Shown here one piece after another: positions 1 to 7,079 of a stretch of 10,827 bases of DNA. The first letter of the stretch is position 1; each line of letters starts with the position of its first letter. Source of the stretch: Usnea hakonensis (lineage: Eukaryota > Ascomycota > Lecanoromycetes > Lecanorales > Parmeliaceae); NCBI GenBank assembly GCA_013423325.1, contig BLJB01000338.1, positions 1 through 10,827 of the forward strand. The letters run 5' to 3'. The position numbers and the translations under genes were made by a program. Below the pieces are notes generated by a model, which saw only the letters and a program-made list of their open reading frames with translations, made no database searches and was not told the origin of the DNA.

Positions 1-61
1 TATTCCTCTACCCCCTTTATACCGACGCTAGCGTCCCTTAGGCCGCTCTGCCCTTATATAA
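1..61 (-). other. Probable 3' untranslated end of the LINE
   Basis: This stretch lies just beyond the two candidate ORF2 stops (62-64 TAG, 38-40 TAA). It is as TA-rich as the rest of the LINE. I see no poly-A tract, simple-sequence tail or second target duplication, so the element's 3' end may be outside the window. Confidence 0.35.
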
Positions 62-187
62 CTAGTCTTTTACTAGGGAATATTAGCCTAGGAGGCCGGA
101 TTGAATTAGCTATCTAGTTAATACCCTCGCCCCTCTTAGGGTAGTTAGTATTCTCCGTAGGTTACTAGTTCCCGCGGACTCTAGAAG
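38..187 (-). pseudogene. LINE ORF2, extreme C-terminus (distal piece)
   Basis: Joined to the piece that ends at 6880, and counting AGAAG once, this stretch continues ORF2 in frame. The translation includes SNLRRIL and then IQSGLLG. This resembles the last residues of fungal Tad1-like ORF2 proteins, which commonly end with a hydrophobic TGLLGQF-like motif. In-frame stops are TAG or TAA only. The true stop is either TAG at 62-64 or TAA at 38-40; either may be a mutated Gln codon. The piece is separated from the rest of ORF2 by the 6692-bp gypsy element. Confidence 0.6.
183..187. repeat. Target site duplication AGAAG, left copy
   Basis: AGAAG lies directly before the first LTR base (T188). The same five bases lie directly after the last LTR base (6880-6884). 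Five base pairs is the usual duplication made by Ty3/gypsy integrases. The perfect match shows that both LTRs belong to one insertion event. Confidence 0.93.
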
Positions 188-381
188 TGTTACGAATGTG
201 ACTACTTGTAGGGCTGATGCAGGGATGAAGGAGACACGTGACCTCCTTCCTATTCGGGTTTAGCGCATTGGCACTTCTCTACCCACTTATCTTTCTTACA
301 CCTGTACATAGATTTTACCTCCTCATTAATTGAATCCTCGTTATACACCACTATTAACTTGATCTGGTTATAGTCCTAACA
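188..381 (+). repeat. 5' LTR (194 bp)
   Basis: The LTR begins TGTTA and ends TAACA, a 5-bp inverted terminal repeat. It aligns to 6686-6879 without gaps, with nine differences, all C/T or G/A at CA or TG sites. This copy has the mutated (T or A) state at seven of the nine, so it is the more RIP-damaged LTR. It holds a CACGTG hexamer (235-240). A pyrimidine-rich stretch at 311-324 precedes the self-priming complement and is a plausible initiator region. I see no convincing TATA box and cannot place U3/R/U5 borders. Confidence 0.95.
325..335 (+). promoter_or_regulatory. LTR segment complementary to the leader (candidate 5' end of transcript, self-priming)
   Basis: ATTAATTGAAT here corresponds to ATCAATTGAAT in the 3' LTR (6823-6833). 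The 3' LTR form is a perfect 11-nt reverse complement of 384-394. In this copy a C-to-T change at 327 leaves a G-U wobble in the RNA pairing. In Tf1 the first 11 nt of the mRNA pair with the primer-binding site just after the LTR. By analogy, transcription may start near 325. Confidence 0.5.
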
Positions 382-383
382 TT

Positions 384-394
384 ATTCAATTGAT
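384..394 (+). promoter_or_regulatory. Candidate self-priming primer-binding site
   Basis: ATTCAATTGAT starts two bases after the LTR end, where a primer-binding site belongs. It is the exact reverse complement of 6823-6833 in the 3' LTR. I see no TGG-starting tRNA 3'-end complement here. Eight of the eleven bases (TCAATTGA) are palindromic, which raises the chance of a coincidental match. Confidence 0.5.
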
Positions 395-976
395 CCGTTA
401 ATCGCACGATACCGATATTCTAATTACTATTCTGCTCGAGGCTTCAGACGAGCTAAAAGAACCTAAGAGGGGGTATTTACAGGTTAACGGCCTGGCAACG
501 ATATACCAGGCATATCCTAAGCAATACGGAGTGTTACCGGCAAGCCCAAGTAATACGGTACCGCTGGATAGAAAGAGCATTCGACGAAGGAGTATACCGT
601 CGACGATACAGAAAAAACCGCCTCGAGAAGGCACGGCTACGGCTAGACGACCCATTGAACTATAACGATATAAAAATACTATAGGCGGAGTGACGCCTTC
701 CTTATTATATATATCGAGAGTATTTTAATACGTTAAATCAACCGATTCGGTCAATAAACGGTCACCTAAGACCCCCGTATTCAATATATTAATAGGAGAG
801 AAATTTACCTTCTCAATACTAGGCTCGGAAAAGGAGTTGACTATCTCCACTTTATCAGTCATAATTCCTATCACAAATCCTGGAGAGTAAAACCATTTCT
901 CCTCTATTTTTTATTTCTTTAAAAAGTACTCCCCAAGACTTTTTTTAATAATCTACTTATTTCCAATACTCATCAG
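395..976 (+). other. Gypsy 5' leader between primer-binding site and gag
   Basis: About 580 bp. The first part (402-665) keeps many CA and TG dinucleotides and contains an 87-codon stretch without stops on the plus strand (TAA at 399-401 and 663-665) but with no ATG. The second part (666-976) is AT-rich, with T and A runs near 905-950. An open minus-strand frame at 398-655 overlaps the plus one and looks like a shadow. I recognise no protein in either. The region may be a plain untranslated leader or the remnant of an upstream frame. Confidence 0.5.
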
Positions 977-2200
977 ATGGCTCCACCGAAACTCCGTTCG
1001 AGTAAGAAGCCTTAGGACATACCTCTTCTAGGTACTGAAGACGACCGTATGAGGGACGAACTCCACGACCCTTCGGCCTCGGAAGATAAGGATAATACAC
1101 GCCGTAAGGTATTTTTAGAAGCCTCCCAAATACTATAGGGTGCCTTAGATAAAGCTCGGTACCCTGATCTAAGTAGTCGATTACAGCAGTTAAGAGGGGT
1201 GATACGAAAGGTGTTAATGCCTTAGAGTATGAATCCCAACGCGGCCACGCTATAGGACATCTCCTCTATGGGTGAGCTCACACGATAGGCTAAAGAGGAT
1301 CCTGAGGAGTTTCTAGCAGTACTAAATCAGATTCGTCAAGAGAGAGACCTGGGTATTGAGGCCACCCAGTTACTTGAGAGGGAAACCTCAAAACGACGAC
1401 TCGCCTCCCAACGATTGGCCGACGCCTAGGAGGATCTTGAAGTCGCCAAGGCTGATCTGGATCGCCTACGACGTGTACCTAGTGCTTCTAAATCGTTATC
1501 GATTGTCCCTATTAAGTACTCTTAGAAGTACCTAGATCCTCCTCTCTTTACGGATAGTATTGATCCTATCTAGGAGGACTAGAAGAGCAAGATAACGATT
1601 AAACTAAAGGTAAATAAGGATTATTGGGACGACGACGAGAGCCGTATGGGCTATATACTCTCACGCCTTAGAGGAAAAGCGGCAAAGTAAACCTACTCTC
1701 GGTAAGAGGCTGATGCCGGTGATCCTTTCCTTACCGTCTAGGATATTATAGACGAACTCGCTATAGTATTCGAAGACTCTAACTGTAAGCGGAACTACCG
1801 AAGGTAGTTTACCGCCCTTCGGATAGGTGCTATACGGTTCGCAGACTTTTATTTAGATTTCCGACGGTTATCCTCTTACCTTAAATATAACGAGGACCTC
1901 CTAATTAAGGAGTTATATAATAAAGTAGCTACCCGGCTTTAGATCCCTTAGGATAATCAATAATTCGAGTTTACTACTCTTGAAGAGGCTAAGAAGTATA
2001 TAGTGAAGCTCGATAACTCGTAGCGAATCATACGAGAAAATCGAGATAAGGTCTTATAGGAGGATAGGTCACGAAACACTAAGAGGGTGGTATTTACCCC
2101 TACTCTATTAAAGACAGCTTTTAAACCTATCTATAGTCCTCCGGTACGGCGTACCTTACCGAGTAAGACTACTCGTATAAAGGACGTGGACGAAGACACC

Positions 2201-2242
2201 TATTTCAAATACTATAAAGTAGGATATCGCGTAAGAGACTGC
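2201..2242 (+). other. Gag zinc knuckle CX2CX4HX4C, three of four ligands lost
   Basis: The spacing is exact, with Tyr codons at 2201-2203 and 2210-2212 (from Cys), Tyr at 2225-2227 (from His) and an intact Cys at 2240-2242. Every loss is explained by one TG-to-TA or CA-to-TA change. The motif marks the nucleocapsid part of Gag, which binds RNA. Confidence 0.8.
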
Positions 2243-2358
2243 CTAGACGATCAGACTCGCCCGTATAACCCGAACTTATATGAACGAGACCCACGAGTTC
2301 ACGAGATCTCAATAGACGGGGCTCTAGATTCAGATTACCGTAAAGACTCTAAGGTCTC

Positions 2359-2365
2359 GGGAAAC
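2359..2365 (+). promoter_or_regulatory. Candidate -1 ribosomal frameshift site GGGAAAC
   Basis: In the gag frame this heptamer reads G GGA AAC, which fits the X XXY YYZ rule in the correct register. It is 24 nt before the gag TAG. Slippage by -1 continues as GGG AAA CGA in the pol frame, which is open from 2353. After a 6-nt spacer, a stem of 7 bp with one bulged G can form between 2372-2378 and 2389-2396, with a 10-nt loop. Loop bases 2383-2388 could pair with 2466-2471 as a weak pseudoknot. Both the register and the spacing match working sites; function is inferred. Confidence 0.6.
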
Positions 2366-2529
2366 GACTATCCTCTACTAGAGACTCGGTAGGAGGTAAT
2401 ATAGTAGCAGGATCTCGTCCCTATAACGATGAAGACGGACTCGTGCTCTCCCTTTAAACCGTACCCGAGTCCTCCCTGTTTTCTGAAAGGCCTTTTACTG
2501 TACTGGGTATACTATATAGTCAAGGAAAG

Positions 2530-2900
2530 AGATACTAATCGCCTCTCCTAGTCGATACCGGTACTACTAGATACTACTTCGTTAACAAGAGGATGATTCC
2601 GGCTATATATACTGTACTCGGAATCTTACCTATACCTCTTTCTAAGCCTCGGCATATACGTGGGTATAATGGCAATATATTAAAGACTCCTATTACTTAC
2701 TTGATTCTATCTAACCTGGAAGTTAATAGTTATAAAGAATCGACGGTTCCCATACTTATTACTAACCTAGGACAATATACTATTATCCTCGGCAAACCCT
2801 AGATAAACCGAAATAGAGTCTCACTTGATATGCGATCTGATTCGGTGGTTTTTCCTACTAATACCAGTCCGGAAGCGCGAATCACTGAAATCTCATCCAC
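2530..2900 (+). other. Retroviral-type aspartic protease domain
   Basis: The catalytic triad DTG is intact at 2554-2562 in the context LLVDTGTT. The flap-distal motif ILGKP is at 2785-2799 and is followed by TAG (2800-2802) where Trp is normal in this family (TGG to TAG). The longest stop-free stretch (2593-2799) lies within it. Confidence 0.8.
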
Positions 2901-3249
2901 TCCGTTCGCCCCTAGGATTCTATAGAGGGAACGCCTATCGATAGAGGAAGAGGTCTTTACTATACGAAGCGTGAACGTAGACGCCTTCGGTCTCCTTACT
3001 CGCTAGGCAAGGGCGAAAGAGACTTAGCTATTCGCTATATCTATAGAAGACGTCGACGCTCTTATCCTGGCCGATTAGAAGGACCGCCTAAATACTCTGG
3101 GAGTGAACGCTATAGAGGCGCCTGAGGTGGATTATAAGATGGTGTAGAAGAAGCTTCCTCCTGAGTACCAGGACTTTCGAGACGTCTTTGATCGTGCCTA
3201 GGCTGATAAGCTTCCTCCTTACCGTTCCTATAACTATAAGATTAAGCTT

Positions 3250-3860
3250 ACTTCTAATATAAAGCCCCTATAAAGTAGAGTATACTATATATCCCCCTAT
3301 AAGATATAACGAGTTAAGGAGTACCTTTTCGAGAACCTCTCTAAGGGATTTATTACCCCTAGTAAAGCTCCTTACGCGTCATTAATCCTCTTTATATTGA
3401 AATCTAACGGCGACTTACGATTCTATATAGATTACCGAAAGCTGAATACCCTTACTAAGCGTAACCGATATCCCCTCCCTCTTATTAAGGAGGTCATTAG
3501 AAAGATCGTGGGATATAAATAACTTACTCGCTTGGATATTATTGCAGTATTTAATAAGCTCCGAATAGATCCTGAAAGTAAGGATTTGACCACTTTTATA
3601 ATAGCTCTAGGATCATACAAATACCGAGTCCTTCTATTCGGACTAACTAATAGGCCAAGCTCTTTCCAACAGTATATTAACGAGGTATTATAGGAATTCC
3701 TAGACGACTTCTACTAAGCATATCTCGATAATATCCTTATCTATAGTAAATCGAAAAAGGAGTATTAAGATCACGTTCGAAAAGTGCTCGCTCGCCTCCG
3801 GGATACTAGTCTATAGGTAGATATCAAGAAGTGCGAATTTAACGTGAAAGAGATAGTCTT
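3250..3860 (+). other. Reverse transcriptase domain of pol
   Basis: Recognisable blocks are GFITPSKAPYAS, DLRFYIDYRKLN (Cys to Tyr at VDYR-type motif), LDII for motif A with Asp intact, FGLTNRPSSFQ, and YLDNILIYS at 3721-3747. The active-site motif should read YLDD. GAT following a T has become AAT at 3730-3732, giving Asp to Asn. LGKGLRIDPKKIEAI and FANFYRRFI continue the RT-connection region. Confidence 0.9.
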
Positions 3861-4074
3861 TCTAGGCGTTATCGTATTAGGCAAAGGACTCCGAATAGAT
3901 CCTAAGAAGATAGAAGCCATCGTCAAATGGCCTCCTCCTACGAATCTGAAGGAGGTGCAAGGCTTTATCGGATTTGCTAACTTCTATAGGCGTTTCATCT
4001 ACGAGTTCTTAAAGCTGGTAAAGCCCTTAGTGCTCCTCACTAGAAAGGATACTCCATTCGTATAGAATAAGGCC

Positions 4075-4510
4075 TACTTAGAAGCCTTTAAGAGTCTCAA
4101 AAAGCAAGTGGTAAACGCCCCGGTACTAAGGTACTTTGATCCAAATAGATAGGCTATACTCGAAACCGACGCGTCTAATTTCGTTATAGGTAGAATCCTG
4201 TCCTAGTATAACGATGAGGGTAGACTCTACCCGGTGGCCTTCTATAGTAAGACGATGGTCCCTGCGGAGTGTAACTATTATATATACGATAAAGAGTTAC
4301 TAGCAATTATCAGATACTTTAAATACTGGCGCCCCGAACTCGAGTATACTGATTTACCTATTTAAGTCTTTATAGATTACCAGGCCCTAAAGACCTTTAT
4401 GGAAAATAAGGAGCTTACTCGCCGTCAGGCTCGTTACCTAGACATCCTATCTAAGTTCAATTTCCAGGTGATCTTCCGCGTAGGCAAAACTAACTCGAAG
4501 GCAGATGCCC
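4075..4510 (+). other. RNase H domain of pol
   Basis: The first catalytic Asp is present in ETDAS (4162-4176). The block ECNYYIYDKELLAI supplies the Glu. Further on, the family's TDH-type block reads IDYQALKTFM, with His to Tyr by CA-to-TA. The domain removes RNA from the RNA:DNA hybrid during replication. Confidence 0.8.
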
Positions 4511-4821
4511 TCACCAGAATAGCGAACGCTCGCCCTGTGGATCAGGAGGACGAGAGGATATATTAATAATACTAGGTAATTCTGACTCTAGACCGCGTCG
4601 ATATTCGCGCTACGGACGAGGAAGTAGGCCTATTCGAACGCGTTCACTAGGCAAATAAAGATGACCCCGGGTATTAGGAGTATAGAGACGCGGTAGCTAA
4701 TAGTACTCGTAAACTATATGGAATCAAGCTCGAGTAATGTTAAGTAGTAGACGGAGTACTCTTTAAAAGAGGCCTATTATAGGTCCTAGACTCCCTCTAT
4801 ACCTTAGTACTTAATAAGATT

Positions 4822-5352
4822 CATAACTAACCATCAAGTAGTTATCCTAGAATAAGGCGAACGGTAGATCTCCTATATCGATATTACTATTGGCCTGGCT
4901 ATATAGCAACTATCAGGCAATATATCGCGAACTATTATAACTATCAACGTAATAAGGCGCCCCGGAGCAAGACGAATAGATTATTAATACTATTACTAAT
5001 CCTACAAGCTCGCTAGCAAGATATATCGATGGATTTCATCACCGGTCTTCCTCTTTCAGAAGGATTCAATACTATATATACTCTTATTTATCGCCTTACT
5101 AAGGAGCGACACTATATACTATACTTCTAGGGTGATGATGGGACCTCTACTAAGTCCTTAGTATAGATCCTCCTCTAGAACTTATATAGACTCCATAGAC
5201 TCCCAAGCTCTATAGTATTAGATAGAGGACCGCAATTCATATCTACCCTATAGAAGAGTCTATATAAAAGACTAAGAATCTAAGCTAACCTCTCTACCGC
5301 TCACCACCCACAAATAGATGGCCAGACTAAGAGAGCGAATCAGGATATCGAA
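4822..5352 (+). other. Integrase HHCC finger and DD35E core
   Basis: The zinc finger begins with intact His (4822-4824). The second His and both Cys (4933-4935 and 4942-4944) read as Tyr. The core has the first Asp in ISMDFITGLP (5032-5034) and the second in VLDRGPQF (5221-5223). At the Glu position, exactly 35 residues later, the codon is AAG, Lys (5329-5331), in DGQTKRAN. GAG preceded by T became AAG by TG-to-TA. The enzyme inserts the DNA copy and made the 5-bp AGAAG duplication. Confidence 0.88.
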
Positions 5353-5928
5353 AGAGGCCTCCGGACCTTCTGCAATTACGCATAGGACGATTAGGCTAAG
5401 TGGGTTCCTATAGTTAAGTTCGCTAATAATAGTAATACGGCCTTATCTACCTCTCTCGCTCCCTTCTTTATAAATAAAGGATTCAACCCCCGAATAAGTT
5501 TTAACCCTAATACCACCGACTACGAGACTATAAGGGAGAGACTACAAGCCTTAAAGGCAGAAGATATCACTAAAAGGATAGAAGAGATCCTCGAATATAG
5601 TAAGAAACACTTGGAGGCATCTTAAATAGCGATATAAAGGTAAGCGAATAAATATCGTAGGGAAGTCTTATTCGATATTGGTAATAGAGTATAGTTATCC
5701 TCCAAGTATATTAAGATAACGAGGCCCTACAAGGACCTGGAGGATAAACAACTAGGTCCCTATAAGATCACCTAGTAAGTCGGTACGGCCTACCGCCTAG
5801 ATCTGCCCCGTACATGGAGGATCTATGACGTATTCTACCTACAGTATCTTCAGAAGCACCCCGACAACCCTCTTCCGGGTCAACAGAGGCCTCCGCCGAA
5901 GCCGAAGGTCCTACTAAAAGGCGACGAG

Positions 5929-6102
5929 TGGGACGTCGATAACGTACTAGGCTCTCGCCGCTACTATAGCCGTCTATAGTATAAAGTCAAGTAGACGGAT
6001 GTCCCTAGGGATAACGAGTAGTATTATATAGATAAGGGAGAGTTCGACAATACTAAAGAGGTCGTCGACGAGTTCTATAAGCGATATCCTAAAGCCGCTC
6101 GT
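5929..6102 (+). other. Chromodomain at the integrase C-terminus
   Basis: The reading WDVDNVLGSRRY, LQYKVKW and then VVDEFYKRYP matches the chromodomain consensus (V/I-x-x-IL-x-x-R, YxVKW, W-E-P, EF). Both core Trp codons are TAG here (5995-5997 in VKW and 6019-6021 in NEW). In chromoviruses this domain is thought to guide insertion toward particular chromatin, often heterochromatin. It follows the GPY motif (5755-5763) as usual. Confidence 0.85.
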
Positions 6103-6414
6103 TAACACTGGAACTTAGCCCTATCAAAGCAGTTTTAGTTCGGTAATACCTCGGATATTACGCTATTCAACTGCTTTCACGAATTTGGGTCATCCCTTTC
6201 AGTAAATTAAGGTCAAGGAAAAAGCGACTAAAGGCTCTTACTTCTCATCATCTACGTCATATAAGGCCTACCACGCAGGCTCCCCTCGTTGATACATGTA
6301 AGAAGACCCTCCGACACTGTTTGGTATCACCCCTAGAGCCTCACTGTCGCCGGAGGTACCCTGCATCGAAATCACCTTCCGGCATTTGGCCAGATTTCTT
6401 TAGAGAAAGTTCAC

Positions 6415-6462
6415 AATGAGGCTCCATATGAGGCTCCGCATTAAGGCTCGGTTCGGCTCGGG
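6415..6462 (+). repeat. Short imperfect tandem repeat (TGAGGCTCC-like units)
   Basis: Units AATGAGGCTCCA, TATGAGGCTCCG and CATTAAGGCTCGG follow each other, then a degenerate TTCGGCTCGGG. Small and of unknown meaning. Confidence 0.45.
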
Positions 6463-6648
6463 AGCATCCGGCCAATGAGAGGTCTTTATTCTATGCTTCC
6501 TTCTCTGCTCAAAAAATCGAATATTAAATGGTTATTCCGTGCCGAAACACCTTTTTTGTTAACCATTTCATTAATCCATAATTAAATCGCTTTATGCCGG
6601 GCGGCCTGGAATGGTATGACATCATATATGCGATGGATATCATCTGTT

Positions 6649-6668
6649 AAGGCATGCGGATATGCCTT
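6649..6668 (+). other. Perfect inverted repeat (7-bp stem, 6-nt loop) beside the polypurine tract
   Basis: AAGGCAT (6649-6655) and ATGCCTT (6662-6668) are exact inverted copies around GCGGAT. The hairpin ends three bases before the polypurine tract. It may be structural, such as RNA structure near the plus-strand primer, but it is not followed by a T run. Confidence 0.4.
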
Positions 6669-6670
6669 CT

Positions 6671-6682
6671 GAGGGGGGGGGG
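6671..6682 (+). other. Polypurine tract (plus-strand primer)
   Basis: GA followed by ten G, then TAA and the LTR start TGTTA at 6686. An all-purine run just before the 3' LTR is the expected plus-strand priming site in LTR retrotransposons. The G10 run is unusually homopolymeric, and its exact length may be affected by sequencing error. Confidence 0.8.
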
Positions 6683-6685
6683 TAA

Positions 6686-6879
6686 TGTTACGAATGTGAC
6701 TACTTGTAGGGCTGATGTAGGGATGAAGGAGACACGTGACCTCCTTCCTATTCGGGTTTAGCGTATTGGCACTTCTCTGCCCACTTATCTTTCTTACACC
6801 TGTACATAGATTTTACCTCCTCATCAATTGAATCCTCGTTACACACCACCATTGACTTGATCTGGTTGCAGTCCTAACA
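6686..6879 (+). repeat. 3' LTR (194 bp)
   Basis: It begins TGTTA and ends TAACA and matches 188-381 in length. It has the mutated state at only two of the nine differing sites (6718 and 6764), so it is close to the original sequence. CA and TG are abundant, in strong contrast with the LINE to its right. It carries the unmutated ATCAATTGAAT (6823-6833) that pairs with the leader. Confidence 0.95.
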
Positions 6880-6884
6880 AGAAG
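6880..6884. repeat. Target site duplication AGAAG, right copy
   Basis: The five bases immediately after TAACA are identical to 183-187. On the minus strand they are part of LINE ORF2, in a Leu-rich stretch before the distal C-terminal piece. Confidence 0.93.
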
Positions 6885-6911
6885 TACTAGTCTAAATTGT
6901 CCTAGCCTCGG

Positions 6912-6962
6912 ATAGAAGATAAAAATATATTTAGTATCCTATTTTGGCTAGCCGTATTCGTA
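6912..6962 (-). other. ORF2 C-terminal CXCX8HX4C motif, all four ligands lost
   Basis: The reading is Y-E-Y-G, eight residues on Y, then four residues on Y-P. The Tyr codons lie at 6960-6962, 6954-6956, 6927-6929 and 6912-6914. Fungal Tad1-like ORF2 proteins carry a Cys-x-Cys...His...Cys motif here, after the conserved M-R-T-x-K-I-G-L block. Each loss is one TG-to-TA or CA-to-TA change. Confidence 0.7.
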
Positions 6963-7079
6963 GCTAGCTATATAGATACCCGGGACCTTACGATAAAAGA
7001 GGAACTATGCTAGCCCGATCTTCTCTATTCGCATCTGGATTAGGGCGGAGCTTTCGGCTTTCGCGAGGTTATAGTAAAG

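Larger units (their letters stand above)
977..2392 (+). pseudogene. gag: gag (capsid/nucleocapsid) of the gypsy element, broken by RIP stops
   Basis: Gag forms the virus-like particle and binds element RNA. The start is the first ATG in the frame (MAPPK), after an in-frame TAA near 922. The frame runs 472 codons to TAG 2390-2392 without a frameshift. It contains 18 premature stops, 15 TAG and 3 TAA and no TGA, as expected from CAG, CAA and TGG turned into stops by CA/TG-to-TA change. A charged helical stretch precedes the capsid-like region. A CX2CX4HX4C zinc knuckle lies at 2201-2242: the first two Cys and the His read as Tyr (TAT/TAC), and only the last Cys is intact. The 3' end overlaps the pol frame, with a canonical -1 slippery heptamer at 2359-2365. 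The terminal TAG could itself be a mutated Gln or Trp codon. Confidence 0.85.
2353..6105 (+). pseudogene. pol: pol polyprotein (protease, RT, RNase H, integrase, chromodomain), broken by RIP stops
   Basis: Pol makes and inserts the element's DNA copy. It lies in the -1 frame relative to gag, in one uninterrupted register from 2353 to TAA 6103-6105, so no indels are needed. In order: aspartic protease (VDTGTT at 2551-2568; ILGKP at 2785-2799), reverse transcriptase (about 3250-3860), RNase H (TDAS at 4165-4176), integrase zinc finger (4822-4944), integrase core (5032-5331), GPY motif (5755-5763) and chromodomain (about 5929-6102). Premature stops are TAG or TAA, usually at expected Gln or Trp positions. 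Catalytic changes are YLDD to YLDN (3721-3732) and the integrase Glu to Lys (5329-5331). The final TAA might be a mutated Gln codon with the true stop a little further on. Expression is probably by -1 frameshift from gag. Confidence 0.9.
6106..6670 (+). other. Gypsy 3' untranslated region, lightly mutated
   Basis: About 565 bp between the pol stop and the polypurine tract, with no convincing reading frame. It is much richer in CA and TG than the coding part: about 17 in 6121-6300, against about 6 in 1501-1680 of gag. It contains imperfect 12-13 bp repeats (6415-6462) and a perfect 7-bp hairpin (6649-6668). Confidence 0.6.
188..6879 (+). mobile_element. Complete Ty3/gypsy chromovirus LTR retrotransposon, RIP-inactivated
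   Basis: The 6692-bp element is bounded by two 194-bp LTRs and a 5-bp AGAAG duplication. The order of parts is LTR, primer-binding region, leader, gag with zinc knuckle, protease, reverse transcriptase, RNase H, integrase, chromodomain, 3' untranslated region, polypurine tract, LTR. Protease-RT-RNase H-integrase order defines Ty3/gypsy, and the C-terminal chromodomain places it among chromoviruses. No env-like gene is seen. Gag and pol carry many TAG/TAA stops. Catalytic residues are lost in RT (second Asp of YLDD) and integrase (Glu of DD35E), so the copy cannot move by itself. It is inserted in the C-terminal part of LINE ORF2, in the opposite orientation. Confidence 0.95.

Noticed and set aside
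382..410. tRNA-type primer-binding site after the 5' LTR
   Set aside because: No TGG-starting tRNA 3'-end complement is visible. The exact complement to the LTR is a better fit.
398..655. Minus-strand open frame of 85 codons
   Set aside because: No recognisable protein. It lies inside the gypsy leader opposite another open frame, in a stretch where few TA stops have formed.
3432..3620. Minus-strand open frame of 62 codons
   Set aside because: Shadow of the reverse transcriptase coding region of pol on the plus strand.
977..6105. TAG (and TAA) read as sense codons, i.e. a variant genetic code or mass readthrough
   Set aside because: The stops fall at Gln and Trp positions, along with Cys-to-Tyr, His-to-Tyr, Asp-to-Asn and Glu-to-Lys changes. 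One process, CA/TG to TA, explains all of them, including the noncoding LTR differences.
6415..6462. CRISPR-like or satellite array
   Set aside because: Only three or four imperfect 11-13 bp units without spacers; a minor local repeat.
6106..6670. An env-like third gene of the gypsy element
   Set aside because: No sustained frame, signal peptide or membrane segment; short open stretches only.
188..6879. Dating the insertion from the 9/194 LTR divergence
   Set aside because: All nine differences are RIP-type and can arise in one sexual cycle, so they give no clock.
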